Origin: Actinomycetes bacterium
GTDB lineage: Bacteria > Actinomycetota > Thermoleophilia > Solirubrobacterales > Solirubrobacteraceae
Length of the DNA: 42,570 nucleotides
NCBI GenBank assembly: GCA_021810705.1
Contig: JAJZID010000003.1
Coordinates: 1-42,570 of the forward strand
Direction of reading: 5' to 3'
A program made the translations under genes and the position numbers. This document shows, piece by piece, positions 1-7,889 of the stretch. Under the pieces are notes generated by a model. That model ran no database searches. It was not told the DNA's origin and worked only from the letters and a program-made list of their open reading frames with translations. Within the stretch, counting starts at the first letter, position 1. Every line of letters begins with the position of its first letter.

Positions 1-562
1 CACCGCCCTCGGGGCGGTGCTCACGCAGCTGATCATGATCGTCGCGGTCGTGGCGTTCGCCGCCACCGTCGGGCTCAGCGGCCACGGTGCGGCGCTCGAC
101 AACGTCGGTCAGCTTGCGGCCGCGCTGCAGCCGTTCATCGGCGCGCTGGGCTCAAAGCTGCTGCTCGGCGTGGCGATGCTGGGGGCGGGCATGGTGGCGG
201 CCCTGGTCGCCTCGCTGGCGGGCGCCTGGGGCATCGCGGAGGTGTTCGGCTGGGCGCACACGCTGAACGCGGGCCTCACCCGCCGCTCCGCAAAGTTCTA
301 CGCCACCTATGCGCTCGCCCACATCCTCGGCGCCGTGATCGTTTTGACCACGCCCGATCTGATCAGCCTGGTGATCGATGTCGAGGTCATGAACGCGCTG
401 CTGCTACCGATCGTGCTCGGCTTCCTGCTGGCCTTGGAGGCTCGCGCCCTGCCGGCCGATTGGCGCATGCGCGGAACCCGACAGTACGTCACCTGGTCGC
501 TTTGCCTGGTCGTGATCGCCTTTGGCCTCTACATGGTTCCCGCCACGCTCGGCCTGACCTGA
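1..562 (+). CDS. NRAMP-family divalent metal (Mn2+/Fe2+) transporter, C-terminal part
   Basis: The reading frame is open from base 2, so the gene begins before the window and the GTG at 17 is internal. About 186 residues remain, nearly all hydrophobic, forming roughly five membrane segments. The stretch with GAGMVAALVASLAGAWGIAE followed by a histidine and LN pair (HTLN) matches the conserved second half of NRAMP transporters, proton-coupled importers of Mn2+ or Fe2+ in the cytoplasmic membrane. The metal-binding DPGN and MPH motifs would lie in the missing N-terminal half, so activity cannot be judged. It ends 50 nt before the CcdA-like gene on the same strand. Family assignment is fairly sure; the exact substrate is not. 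Confidence 0.8.
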   Translation, partial: TALGAVLTQLIMIVAVVAFAATVGLSGHGAALDNVGQLAAALQPFIGALGSKLLLGVAMLGAGMVAALVASLAGAWGIAEVFGWAHTLNAGLTRRSAKFYATYALAHILGAVIVLTTPDLISLVIDVEVMNALLLPIVLGFLLALEARALPADWRMRGTRQYVTWSLCLVVIAFGLYMVPATLGLT

Positions 563-612
563 CGCGCCGCAGGCATCGACCGCAGGCGGCGGTTTGTCTG
601 CGGGAGCACATA

Positions 613-1404
613 ATGGGTTCCACGAGCACCCGGCATCCAGCCGGCTCGGTTACGCTCAAGACCCCGCAAATGGACCCAGCAGCAGGCATCGGCATCCCGG
701 TCGCGTTCGGCGCGGGCCTCATCAGCTTCCTCTCGCCCTGTGTGCTGCCGCTGGTGCCCGGCTACATCTCCTCGGTTGCCGGGGTGAACGACACCGCCGA
801 GCTGCGGGCAAGTCGCGTGATCGGCCCCACGCTCGCCTTCATCGGCAGCTTCTCGGCGATCTACATCGCGCTCGGCCTGCTCGGGCAACAGGCCCTGCGC
901 GGAGCCTTCACGGGCACCACCGCCCGCGACGTCTCCGGTGCGCTGATCGTCGTGATGGGCGTTCTCTTCGTCGCCAGCCCGCTCGTGCCCCGGATCGCGC
1001 GCGAGTGGCACCTGCCCGCGCTGACCCAGCGCGCCGGCCGCTCGGGCCCGGTGCTCACCGGCGCCGCCTTTGCGATCGCCTGGACGCCGTGCAGCGGCCC
1101 GACGCTGGGCGCGATCATCAGCGCCGCCGGCACCTCATCCAGCGCCTACAAGGGCGCCTTCCTGCTGGCGATCTACTGTGCCGGCCTGGGCGTCCCCTTC
1201 CTGATCACGGGCCTGGCGTTCGGCAAGGCGACCGCTGCGCTGAACGTCGTCAAACGCCACTACCCGGTTGTCATCGGCGTCGGTGGCGCGGTGCTGGTCG
1301 GCATGGGTGTGCTGATCTTCACCGGCCAGTTCGAGGTGCTGAACGTGCACATCAGCGATTGGCTGCGCGCCTCCGGCCTGCCGAACTTCAACTCCGACAC
1401 CTAG
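613..1404 (+). CDS. ccdA: CcdA/DsbD-type thiol-disulfide transmembrane transporter
   Basis: A 263-residue polytopic protein. Its two conserved cysteine motifs are LSPCVLPLVPG (C43) and AWTPCSGPTLG (C160), the redox pair of CcdA, which carries electrons from cytoplasmic thioredoxin across the membrane to extracytoplasmic thiol proteins, classically for cytochrome c maturation. About six hydrophobic segments follow the usual CcdA plan. The start ATG at 613 has GGGAG about 8 nt upstream; a downstream in-frame ATG at 670, just before the first membrane helix, is the alternative. No ResB/ResC or thioredoxin-like partner is next to it, so its client is unknown. A strong hairpin follows the stop. 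Confidence 0.88.
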   Translation: MGSTSTRHPAGSVTLKTPQMDPAAGIGIPVAFGAGLISFLSPCVLPLVPGYISSVAGVNDTAELRASRVIGPTLAFIGSFSAIYIALGLLGQQALRGAFTGTTARDVSGALIVVMGVLFVASPLVPRIAREWHLPALTQRAGRSGPVLTGAAFAIAWTPCSGPTLGAIISAAGTSSSAYKGAFLLAIYCAGLGVPFLITGLAFGKATAALNVVKRHYPVVIGVGGAVLVGMGVLIFTGQFEVLNVHISDWLRASGLPNFNSDT

Positions 1405-1407
1405 CCT

Positions 1408-1437
1408 GGCGCACCCGGCCCGCTGGCCGGGTGCGCC
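1408..1437 (+). terminator. Stem-loop terminator after ccdA
   Basis: A perfect 13-bp inverted repeat, GGCGCACCCGGCC and GGCCGGGTGCGCC, with a 4-nt loop, begins 3 nt after the ccdA stop codon. No T-run follows, which is common for terminators in high-GC actinomycetes. The transcript-ending role is inferred. Confidence 0.75.
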
Positions 1438-1723
1438 TCCCCGCCGGTTCCTCGGGATGGCGGCCGCTCGGCGAGCCCGATCAGCTGCTCCTGCCGGTTG
1501 CCGTCGCGCGGCGCCCACGGGAGGCGGTTGCGGTTGATGCCGAGCACCCTCGCGGCGGTCGCGTGCGTGCGAGATGTGCTCGTCGGGAACGCAGGCGATC
1601 GGGCCTTTGATATCGCCATTGAAGACAGCGACAATAGCGTCAATCACTACGGGGCGTGCACCGTTGCCGAGGCGGCGGCTGCTCGACGCTCTGTTTGGTG
1701 AGGCGCACGCGCTCGAGCGCTGT
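1438..1723. other. Stretch without a convincing gene
   Basis: About 290 bases between the ccdA terminator and the first reasonable start of the next reading frame. Short frames exist on both strands but none has family motifs, a good start or a ribosome binding site. A segment of the minus strand has a vaguely helix-turn-helix look (TAARVLGINRNRL) but it cannot be extended into a protein. The sequence could be decayed coding DNA belonging to the following damaged-looking gene. Confidence 0.4.
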
Positions 1724-2497
1724 GTGCGCATCGCCTCGGTGGCGCTCCCGGCCGGTGGGCGGTGGGCGCAGCTCGCCGCCGTCGGCCGGCGCCTGGTCCT
1801 CACCAGCAGCAGCGACCACTCGGGCCGCTGCCGGTCGGCGACCCTCGCCGCGCCGAGCATGGCTGTGCTCTCGGTCGCTGCCGGCAGCTGTGAGAACCCC
1901 GCGCTCTACGGGGAGCGCGTGCTGCCGGTCGTGGTGGAGCTGGGTCGCAACCGGCGCGACGGCCTGGAGAATCTTGGGCTGCGGATCGCCACGGTCGCAT
2001 CGCACGTGCGCGGTGGCTACCGGCTCGGAGCGGTACTCGTCCCTTACCGGCTGTGCTCTGGCTGCCGCACCGAGTGGGTCTACGGCGACGGTTCGCTCTG
2101 GGTCTATGCGCCACTTGCGACGCAGCGCCGCGGCGTGCTGCTGCAGGTCTCCGAGCAGGACGGACGCGTGGTCAGGACCTGGTCGATGCCTGCGTTCTAT
2201 GGCGCGCTGATGGCCGTGAACGCCGACGGCGTCTGGATCGCGCAGTCGCAATCCGGCGGCGAGCCGGCACATACAGGCACTGCCCAGCGGGTCGCCTACC
2301 AATCGCTCTACCGCGTCGCCGGCGGCATGCGTAAGCCGCAGCGAGTCTTCGACCTGCGGACCTGGGGCGCGAATTGGCTGGTGGCCGCCGGTGGGCGCGT
2401 CTGGCTCGACGTCGCGCTCGGGCGCGCGGTCTACTTCCTGGCCACCGACGGTGCGACCGGCTGGGGCGGGCGCGTGTTCAGAGTCTCCTCGGCTTGA
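1724..2497 (+). CDS. Hypothetical protein, possibly a truncated remnant
   Basis: The frame is open from 1574 to 2497 and protein-like at least from the GTG at 1724 (257 residues). It contains a cysteine pair (YRLCSGC) and repeated beta-propeller-like phrases: YGDGSLWVYAPL, NADGVWIAQS and AAGGRVWLDV are each 'G-x-W' blades. I do not recognise a named family with certainty. The N-terminal end has no signal peptide, clear start or ribosome binding site although a propeller with these features would be expected to be secreted, so 5' loss is plausible. The stop codon overlaps the -35 box of the padR promoter. The start is a guess. Confidence 0.5.
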   Translation: MRIASVALPAGGRWAQLAAVGRRLVLTSSSDHSGRCRSATLAAPSMAVLSVAAGSCENPALYGERVLPVVVELGRNRRDGLENLGLRIATVASHVRGGYRLGAVLVPYRLCSGCRTEWVYGDGSLWVYAPLATQRRGVLLQVSEQDGRVVRTWSMPAFYGALMAVNADGVWIAQSQSGGEPAHTGTAQRVAYQSLYRVAGGMRKPQRVFDLRTWGANWLVAAGGRVWLDVALGRAVYFLATDGATGWGGRVFRVSSA

Positions 2498-2520
2498 CAC
2501 CTAGTCAGACTAGGTATAGC
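2494..2520 (+). promoter_or_regulatory. padR promoter with a palindromic operator in the spacer
   Basis: TTGACA (2494-2499) and TATAGC (2515-2520) flank a 15-nt spacer that is itself the palindrome CCTAGT-CAG-ACTAGG (2500-2514). Counting one more base each side gives 7-bp arms, ACCTAGT and ACTAGGT. The padR ATG is 10 nt after the -10 box, so the mRNA has almost no leader. A palindrome filling the spacer is ideal for repression by polymerase exclusion; autoregulation by the adjacent PadR protein is inferred and typical of that family. Confidence 0.75.
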
Positions 2521-2530
2521 GTTCCGAGGC

Positions 2531-2845
2531 ATGAGGGCGGACGAGCTGAAGGGCCACCTGGATGGGCTGATCTTGGCCGTGGTCGCCCGCGAACCGCTGC
2601 ACGGCTACGCGGTCATCGAGGCGCTCAAGGCGCGCAGTGGTGGCGCGCTCGCGCTGCCGGAGGGGACCGTCTACCCGGTGCTCCACCGGCTTGAGGCCGA
2701 CGGTCTGCTTGCGAGCCAGTGGTCTGTGGTCGCGGGGCGCCGACGCCGCGTCTACCGGATCACGCGCAGCGGCGAGCGCGAGCTCGGCGTCAGGCGCGAG
2801 CGCTGGCACGCGTTTGCGCAGACGATCGAGGCGGTGCTGGCGTGA
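2531..2845 (+). CDS. PadR-family transcriptional regulator
   Basis: A 104-residue protein. Residues 8-75 form the PadR winged helix: LILAVVAREPLHGYAVIEAL, then the diagnostic EGTVYPVLHRLEADGLL and the wing with RRRRVYRIT. The short C-terminal tail marks it as a small 'subfamily-2 like' PadR that dimerises through its last helix. PadR proteins bind DNA palindromes and sense small molecules or partner proteins. It overlaps the next gene by 4 nt (GTGA), so the two are cotranslated, and the palindrome in its own promoter is the likely target. The start ATG has only a GAGG immediately before it, consistent with near-leaderless translation. Confidence 0.92.
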   Translation: MRADELKGHLDGLILAVVAREPLHGYAVIEALKARSGGALALPEGTVYPVLHRLEADGLLASQWSVVAGRRRRVYRITRSGERELGVRRERWHAFAQTIEAVLA

Positions 2846-3465
2846 GCGCGCGGACCGCCTACCTCGACGCGCTCGCACGCGAACTGAAGGTCGCCAGGGT
2901 GCCCGCTCGGAGGCGTGCGCGGATCCTCGTCGAGCTGGCCGACCATCTGCGCGAGGACCCACGCGCCCAAATGGGGGCGCCGGATGAGCTGGCTTCGGAG
3001 TTCGCCCGCCTGGTAGATGCCAGCCTCACTCGCATTTGGCGCGGGCGACTGAGGGCTGCGGCGGTGATGCTGCTTGTGCCGGCTGCCATCGAGCTGGCGG
3101 CTGCCGCTGCGGGGTTGGCCAGCGGCAATCGAGCGCTGGCCGGCGAGAGCCCACCGCTCATCGTCGACCTCGTCATGAGCTCCGGTGTCGTTCTTGCCGG
3201 CCTCTGTGGCCTGCTGATGGATGCAACTGCGCGTCGGCGCCGCCCGCCCGACGAGTCGCCGCCGCGGTCTGGTCTGCGACGCGACCTGTGCTTCGCGGCT
3301 GCGGCAGGGTCGGGGCTCTGTTCGCAGGGGGCGCTGCTCGCGCTCGTTCCCCGGCACCTGCTGGCGCTGGCGGTGCTGCCCTGGCTCGTTGCGCTCCTGC
3401 TCGTGGTGCTCGGCGTCTGGCCGGCTCTCTTCAGGTCCGCGCGGATCGCCCGCGCGGCCAGCTAG
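2842..3465 (+). CDS. HAAS-domain membrane protein, PadR partner
   Basis: A 207-residue protein starting at the GTG that overlaps the padR stop. Residues 1-58 resemble the HAAS helical domain (LDALARELKVARVPARRRAR, then ILVELADHLRED and PDELASEFA), followed by about four hydrophobic segments (around 70-90, 110-130, 155-175 and 180-198). Genes for HAAS membrane proteins commonly follow padR genes; the pair is thought to link an envelope signal to the regulator, but the mechanism is not established. No catalytic motif is visible. Confidence 0.75.
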   Translation: MSARTAYLDALARELKVARVPARRRARILVELADHLREDPRAQMGAPDELASEFARLVDASLTRIWRGRLRAAAVMLLVPAAIELAAAAAGLASGNRALAGESPPLIVDLVMSSGVVLAGLCGLLMDATARRRRPPDESPPRSGLRRDLCFAAAAGSGLCSQGALLALVPRHLLALAVLPWLVALLLVVLGVWPALFRSARIARAAS

Positions 3466-3481
3466 TCTTTCGCAGCGAGCC

Positions 3482-5374
3482 GTGTCGCCGACGATCCCGA
3501 TCCCACCGCACGACCGGCCGCTGACCGGGGGCTCGCCGTTCCCGGCGATCGCCGACTACGCGTTTCTGTCCAACTGTCACACCGGCGCGCTGCTGGCGCC
3601 CGACGGCAGCATCGAGTGGTTGGGTGTGCCGCGCTTTGACGCGCCGTCGATGTTCGGGGCACTGCTCGACCGCCGTGCCGGCTCCTTCCGCGTCGGCCCC
3701 TATGGCATGGTGGTGCCGCTGACCGTGCGCTACGTGCCCGGCACGATGATCATCGAGACCACCTGGCTGACGCCCTCCGGCTGGATGGTCGTGCGCGACG
3801 GCCTGACGATCGGCCCCTGGCGCGAGCAGCACGGCGAGGAGGATGGGCGTACGCGGCCGCCCACCGACCAGGACGCCGACCACATGCTGGTGCGTGTGAT
3901 CGAGTGCGTGCAGGGCAGCGTCCAGGTCGAGGTCGTCTGCGAGCCGATGTTCAACTACGGCCACGAGCCGGCGCAGTGGACCGTGCCTGACGGCGACTGG
4001 GGGGTGGCCGAGGCGATCAGCGCTGAGGGCCAGCAGGTCGCGCTGCACTCCGACCTCCGGCTCGGGATCGAAGGCAGCCGCGCCCGTGCCCGGCACACGC
4101 TCGTCGAAGGCGAGAAGCGCTACGTGGCGCTCGGCTGGGGCGCTGGCCTGGATGGCCCGTCTGACCTCCAGGATGCTGAACAGCGCCTGCTCTACACAGA
4201 GCACTACTGGCGCGAGTGGCTGGCCGGCGGACGCTTCCCGGACCACCGCTGGCGCGAGCACCTGCACCGCTCGGCGCTGACGCTCAAAGGGCTCACCTAC
4301 GTGCCCACCGGGGCGATGGTGGCGGCGTTGACCACGTCGCTGCCGGAGGCGCCCCAGGGCGAGCGCAACTGGGACTACCGCTACTGCTGGATGCGCGACG
4401 CGACCTTCACGCTGTGGGGGCTTCATGCCCTGGGTTTTGACTGGGAGGCCGACGACTTCATGCAGTTCGTCGCCGATCTGCAGCGCAACGAGGACGGCAG
4501 CCTGCAGATCATGTATGGGGTCGGCGGCGAGCGTGACCTCGCCGAGTCGACGCTCGACCATCTGGGCGGCTATGAGGGCGCCAGGCCGGTGCGGATCGGC
4601 AACGGCGCCTACAACCAGCGCCAGAACGACGTCTACGGGGCGGTGCTCGACTCGATCTACCTGCACATCAAGACCGGCGGCCACATTCCGCAGCGGCTCT
4701 GGGGCGTGATCAAGGACCAGGTGCAGTGCGCGCTGGCTGTGTGGGACAAACCCGACCAGGGCATCTGGGAGGCGCGCGGCGAGCCCAAGCACTATGTGTC
4801 ATCGAAGCTGATGTGTTGGGTCGCGGCCGACCGCGGGGCGCGCCTGGCCGAACGTGAGGGCGAGGACGAGCTCGCCGCAGAGTGGCAGGCCAGGGCCGAC
4901 GAGATCAAGGCTGACATTCTCGCCAAGGGGGTCTCTGAGCGCGGCGTGTTCCGCCAGCACTACGACACCGACGCGCTCGACGCTTCGACGCTGCTGATCC
5001 CACTGAACCGCCTGCTGCCGCCCGACGATGAGCGCGTGCGCGACACGGTGATGGCGATCGCCGACGAGCTGACCGAGCACGGCCTGGTGCTGCGCTACCG
5101 CACCGACGAGACCGACGACGGTCTCAAGGGCGAGGAGGGGACTTTTTTGATCTGTTCCTTCTGGCTGGTCTCGGCGCTGTCTGAGATCGGTGAGCACAAA
5201 CGCGCGAGCGTGCTCTGCGAGCGGTTGCTCGCCCACGGGTCTCGGCTTGGGCTCTTCGCCGAGGAGCTCGACGCGCACAGCGGCAGGCATCTGGGCAACT
5301 ACCCGCAGGCGTTCACGCACCTGGCGCTGATCAACGCCGTGCTGCACGTGATCTCTGACGAGGAGGCCGACTGA
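3482..5374 (+). CDS. Glycoside hydrolase family 15 protein (glucoamylase/trehalase type)
   Basis: A 630-residue cytoplasmic protein with no signal peptide. The N-terminal beta-sandwich begins with IADYAFLSNCHTGALLAPDG, the usual opening of bacterial GH15 proteins; the (alpha/alpha)6 barrel carries the GH15 signature GERNWDYRYCWMRD (293-306) and the second catalytic region GEEGTF (550-555). GH15 enzymes invert alpha-glucosidic bonds in starch-type glucans or, in actinobacteria, trehalose. Sequence alone does not decide between these substrates. GTG at 3482 lies 16 nt after the upstream stop and places the conserved N-terminus properly; TAGTCT (3464-3469) may be its -10 box. It converges on the NUDIX gene. 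Confidence 0.88.
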   Translation: MSPTIPIPPHDRPLTGGSPFPAIADYAFLSNCHTGALLAPDGSIEWLGVPRFDAPSMFGALLDRRAGSFRVGPYGMVVPLTVRYVPGTMIIETTWLTPSGWMVVRDGLTIGPWREQHGEEDGRTRPPTDQDADHMLVRVIECVQGSVQVEVVCEPMFNYGHEPAQWTVPDGDWGVAEAISAEGQQVALHSDLRLGIEGSRARARHTLVEGEKRYVALGWGAGLDGPSDLQDAEQRLLYTEHYWREWLAGGRFPDHRWREHLHRSALTLKGLTYVPTGAMVAALTTSLPEAPQGERNWDYRYCWMRDATFTLWGLHALGFDWEADDFMQFVADLQRNEDGSLQIMYGVGGERDLAESTLDHLGGYEGARPVRIGNGAYNQRQNDVYGAVLDSIYLHIKTGGHIPQRLWGVIKDQVQCALAVWDKPDQGIWEARGEPKHYVSSKLMCWVAADRGARLAEREGEDELAAEWQARADEIKADILAKGVSERGVFRQHYDTDALDASTLLIPLNRLLPPDDERVRDTVMAIADELTEHGLVLRYRTDETDDGLKGEEGTFLICSFWLVSALSEIGEHKRASVLCERLLAHGSRLGLFAEELDAHSGRHLGNYPQAFTHLALINAVLHVISDEEAD

Positions 5375-5381
5375 GTCGGCC
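5365..5381. terminator. Hairpin between convergent GH15 and NUDIX genes
   Basis: GGCCGAC and GTCGGCC form a 7-bp stem whose 3-nt loop is the GH15 stop codon itself; beyond one mismatch two more pairs extend it. It sits in the 12-nt gap between converging genes and could end transcription from either side. There is no T-run. Confidence 0.5.
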
Positions 5382-5386
5382 GCCTG

Positions 5387-5941
5387 CTAGGGCAGCACGA
5401 TCTCGCCCGTGTCGGTGATCACCGGCATCACTGGCTCGACGATGTCTGTGCGCTCGCGGGAGCGAGTGAGCAACTGCTCTGCGGATGCGAAACCGGCAAG
5501 CTGCTCTAACTGCCGGCGCGTTGGGAAAGCCAGCTCAAAGCCACCCTGCGCATTGAGCTCGATGGCCTGTTGAGGGGTCAGCCAACGGGCGGCCACGATC
5601 TCGGCCTCGTCGACGGCGGGCTTCTGGCCCGCAGGTGCGCTCGCCAAGTAGAAGCAGGTGTCAAAGCGGACCGGGGCGCGCTCCGGCGTGATCCAGCGGG
5701 CGTAGAGGACCAGTTCGGCGCCGGCGTCCAGCTCGATGCCGGTCTCCTCGCGGAGCTCACGGCGCGCCGCGGCCGCAAGGGCGGCCTCGCCGACGCCATC
5801 GACCGGGTCCACGGCGCCGCCGGGGAAGACCCAGTGTGCTCCCATGAAGCGTGCGGACGGGTTGCGCTTGACCATCAGCAGCTCCAACCCGTTCGTGCCG
5901 TCACGCAGCAGGATCACGGTTGCGGCAGGACGCGGGCTCAC
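5387..5941 (-). CDS. NUDIX hydrolase
   Basis: A 184-residue protein. The Nudix box runs from GAHWVFPGGAVDP through RRELREETGIEL around residues 50-83, keeping the REL-EE-TG core that binds Mg2+ for cleavage of nucleoside diphosphate-linked compounds; the glycine-to-core spacing is slightly longer than the classical box. The N-terminal start (RPAATVILLRDGTNGLELLM) resembles the RNaseH-like CoA-diphosphatase or ADP-ribose type branches, and the substrate is open. I chose GTG at 5941 because the family begins just before this strand and an apparent -10 box (TACGGT) lies 6 nt upstream; the frame stays open to 6013, which would overlap the rubredoxin gene. Confidence 0.85.
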   Translation of the reverse strand: MSPRPAATVILLRDGTNGLELLMVKRNPSARFMGAHWVFPGGAVDPVDGVGEAALAAAARRELREETGIELDAGAELVLYARWITPERAPVRFDTCFYLASAPAGQKPAVDEAEIVAARWLTPQQAIELNAQGGFELAFPTRRQLEQLAGFASAEQLLTRSRERTDIVEPVMPVITDTGEIVLP

Positions 5942-5981
5942 GCCCCGACCGTAGCGCGGGCCGTCAGCTAACCTGGCGGCG
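5942..5981. promoter_or_regulatory. Divergent leaderless promoter region, NUDIX / rubredoxin
   Basis: Only 40 nt separate the two starts. TAACCT at 5969-5974 is 7 nt before the rubredoxin GTG, and on the other strand TACGGT (5953-5948) is 6 nt before the NUDIX GTG. Both positions would put the transcript start at the start codon. The -35 elements are weak, and no ribosome binding site exists on either side. Confidence 0.55.
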
Positions 5982-6149
5982 GTGAGGTACATCTGCGAGT
6001 CCTGCGGGTACATCTACGACCCGGACGAGGGCGACCCGGACGGCGGCATCCCGCCCGGGACCGCGTTTGAGGACATCCCCGAGACCTGGTTCTGCCCGGT
6101 CTGCGGGGCCCGCAAGGCCGACTTCACGCCCTGGGAAGAGGACGACTAG
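5982..6149 (+). CDS. Rubredoxin
   Basis: A 55-residue protein short enough to be missed by length filters. It has both Cys-x2-Cys knuckles, [10 protein letters not shown] (C5, C8) and [12 protein letters not shown] (C38, C41), which bind one iron by four cysteines, and the typical [20 protein letters not shown] between them. Rubredoxins are cytoplasmic one-electron carriers, for alkane hydroxylases, ferritin-like or peroxide-reducing proteins; no such partner is adjacent, so its role here is unassigned. The start GTG has no ribosome binding site and lies 7 nt after a -10-like TAACCT. It is followed 33 nt later by the ABC transporter operon. Confidence 0.95.
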   Translation: MRYICESCGYIYDPDEGDPDGGIPPGTAFEDIPETWFCPVCGARKADFTPWEEDD

Positions 6150-6182
6150 GGAACCTCCCCTGACGCCGCGGGGGCCGTTAGT

Positions 6183-7106
6183 GTGCCTCGCGTGGCCGAG
6201 ACGGTGAGCGTCGTCAGGGCAGGGCGGACAGAGACCTATGTGGTTGGCGAAGAGCGCGCGGACGGCTCGCTGCTGCTCTTCCCGCAACCGCGTGTCGAGC
6301 TGCCGGCGAGGCGGCCGCCGGTACCCGCCTCGTCAGTCACGCGCGAGAGCGTGCTGGAGGTCGACGGGCTGACCGTCGCCTACGGGCCCAACGTGGCGGT
6401 GGCGGGCGTCAGCCTGCGGATCGAACGTGGAGAGATCTTCGGGCTGCTCGGGCCAAACGGCGCCGGCAAGACCAGCACCCTCAGCGCGATCGAGGGGCTG
6501 CTCAGGCCGCGCGCGGGCTCGGTGCGCGTGGACGGTTTTGACATCCGCCGCCAGCCGATGCTTGCCAAGGCGCGCATGGGTGTGCAGCTGCAGGCCACGA
6601 GCTTTCAGCCGGATCTCACGATCAGCCAGGTGCTGCGGCTCTACGCCGGTCTCTACGGGGTGCGCCTGGGCCCGGCGGAAGTCCACGCCAGGCTGGCCGA
6701 GGTCGGGCTCGAGGCCGAGGCCGGCAAGCCCTTCAGCCAGCTCTCAGGCGGTCAGCAGCAGCGCCTGGCGCTGCAGATCGCGGTCGTGCACTCACCGGCG
6801 CTGCTGCTGCTGGACGAGCCGACCTCCGGGCTTGACCCGCAGTCGCGCCGCCAGCTCTGGTCGCGCATCGAGCAGCTGCGCCAGGCAGGCGGCAGCATCC
6901 TGTTGACGACGCACTCGATGGAGGAGGCACAGGCCGTGTGCGATCGGGTGGCGATCATCGACCACGGCCAACTGCTGACCGCCGAGACGCCCGCTGAACT
7001 GATCGTCAAGCACCGCGACGATCCACGCGTGCGCGCCGTGGCGCATGGCGAGGTGACCCTCGAGGATGTGTTCATCGGACTGACCGGGAGCGAGATCCGT
7101 GACTAG
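6183..7106 (+). CDS. ABC-2 type exporter ATP-binding protein with an N-terminal extension
   Basis: A 307-residue nucleotide-binding subunit. Walker A GPNGAGKTS (90-98), signature LSGGQQQR (187-194), Walker B LLLLDEPTSGLD (207-218) and the switch histidine H244 are all present, so it should be active. It pairs with the membrane subunit that overlaps its end by 8 nt. Unusually, the first ~55 residues precede the ABC fold: they contain RTETYVVGEERADGSLLLFP and a proline-rich linker, a small beta-like module I do not recognise. Codon use there matches the rest of the gene, supporting the GTG at 6183. Substrate (drug, antibiotic or lipid) is unknown. Confidence 0.9.
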   Translation: MPRVAETVSVVRAGRTETYVVGEERADGSLLLFPQPRVELPARRPPVPASSVTRESVLEVDGLTVAYGPNVAVAGVSLRIERGEIFGLLGPNGAGKTSTLSAIEGLLRPRAGSVRVDGFDIRRQPMLAKARMGVQLQATSFQPDLTISQVLRLYAGLYGVRLGPAEVHARLAEVGLEAEAGKPFSQLSGGQQQRLALQIAVVHSPALLLLDEPTSGLDPQSRRQLWSRIEQLRQAGGSILLTTHSMEEAQAVCDRVAIIDHGQLLTAETPAELIVKHRDDPRVRAVAHGEVTLEDVFIGLTGSEIRD

Positions 7107-7872
7107 CGAACCAGAGCGGCCCGCCGCGCCCTCCGTCGCACTGGTGCTGAGCTCGCTGTTCCGTGCTGATTTCGCCGCCTTCCGCAAGCACCGCCGCTCG
7201 CTCGTGGTGAGCCTCGTGCTGCCGATCTTTCTGCTGGTCAGCACCACCGGCGATAAGGCCGTCCAAAGCTTTGACGGGGCCGGTTACATAATCGGCCTGG
7301 CGGTCTCCTACGGCCTGTTGGCGATGGCGCTTGTCGGCTACGCGCTCTCGACCTCCCGCGACCGTGAGCGCGGTGTCTTTCAGCGTCTGCGGGTCACGCC
7401 CGCGCCGACGTGGGCGATCATGACAAGCCGCCTGGCGATGCAGGCGCTCGCGAACCTGATCCTGGCGCTGGTGGTCGTGATCGTTGGCGCGCAGATGCAC
7501 AACCTCTCGCCGTCGATCGGGCAGTACCTGCTGGTGCTGTTGGTGTCGGTGCTCGCCGGGGCGGTGTTCCTCGCGATCGCGCAGGCGCTTGTTGGCCTGA
7601 TTCGCTCGACCGACACGCTGCAGGCGGTCGCGCGCGTGCTGCTGGCCGTTTTGATCATCCTCGGCACCTTCGGGCAGGTCGGTGCGCTGGGCGCCGTCTG
7701 GGTCGACATCTCGCGCTGGAGCCCGGTCGGTGTCGTGATGACGATGTTCGCCGGCGTCCTTGACCTGGCCGCCTGGAGCGGCCGCGACACGGGCGCTGTG
7801 GCCGCAGCGGTTGGGTACATCATCATCTGTGCGGCTGTGGGTGTGCGCTGGTTCCGCTGGGAGGCGCGCTGA
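7099..7872 (+). CDS. ABC-2 type transporter permease
   Basis: A 257-residue membrane protein starting with GTG inside the ATPase gene. After a soluble N-terminus it shows about six hydrophobic segments (SLVVSLVLPIFLLVS, IIGLAVSYGLLAMALVGYAL, LILALVVVIVGAQ, LLVLLVSVLAGAVFLAIA, LLAVLIILGTFGQVGA, AAAVGYIIICAAVG). The RDRERGVFQRLRVTPAPTW loop between the second and third helices is the usual ABC-2 coupling region. It forms the export channel with the upstream ATPase. The operon ends here, and an orphan biotinyl gene converges on it. Confidence 0.88.
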   Translation: MTSEPERPAAPSVALVLSSLFRADFAAFRKHRRSLVVSLVLPIFLLVSTTGDKAVQSFDGAGYIIGLAVSYGLLAMALVGYALSTSRDRERGVFQRLRVTPAPTWAIMTSRLAMQALANLILALVVVIVGAQMHNLSPSIGQYLLVLLVSVLAGAVFLAIAQALVGLIRSTDTLQAVARVLLAVLIILGTFGQVGALGAVWVDISRWSPVGVVMTMFAGVLDLAAWSGRDTGAVAAAVGYIIICAAVGVRWFRWEAR

Positions 7873-7889
7873 GCGGCGCGCTGGATGGC

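Noticed and set aside
1135-1860. 241-codon minus-strand reading frame with a helix-turn-helix-like segment
   Set aside because: It runs opposite ccdA and through its terminator; the helix-turn-helix resemblance is to a different frame and too short.
3431-4792. 453-codon minus-strand reading frame
   Set aside because: It lies opposite the GH15 gene, whose catalytic motifs are intact; the frame is an antisense shadow of GC-biased codons with no family motifs.
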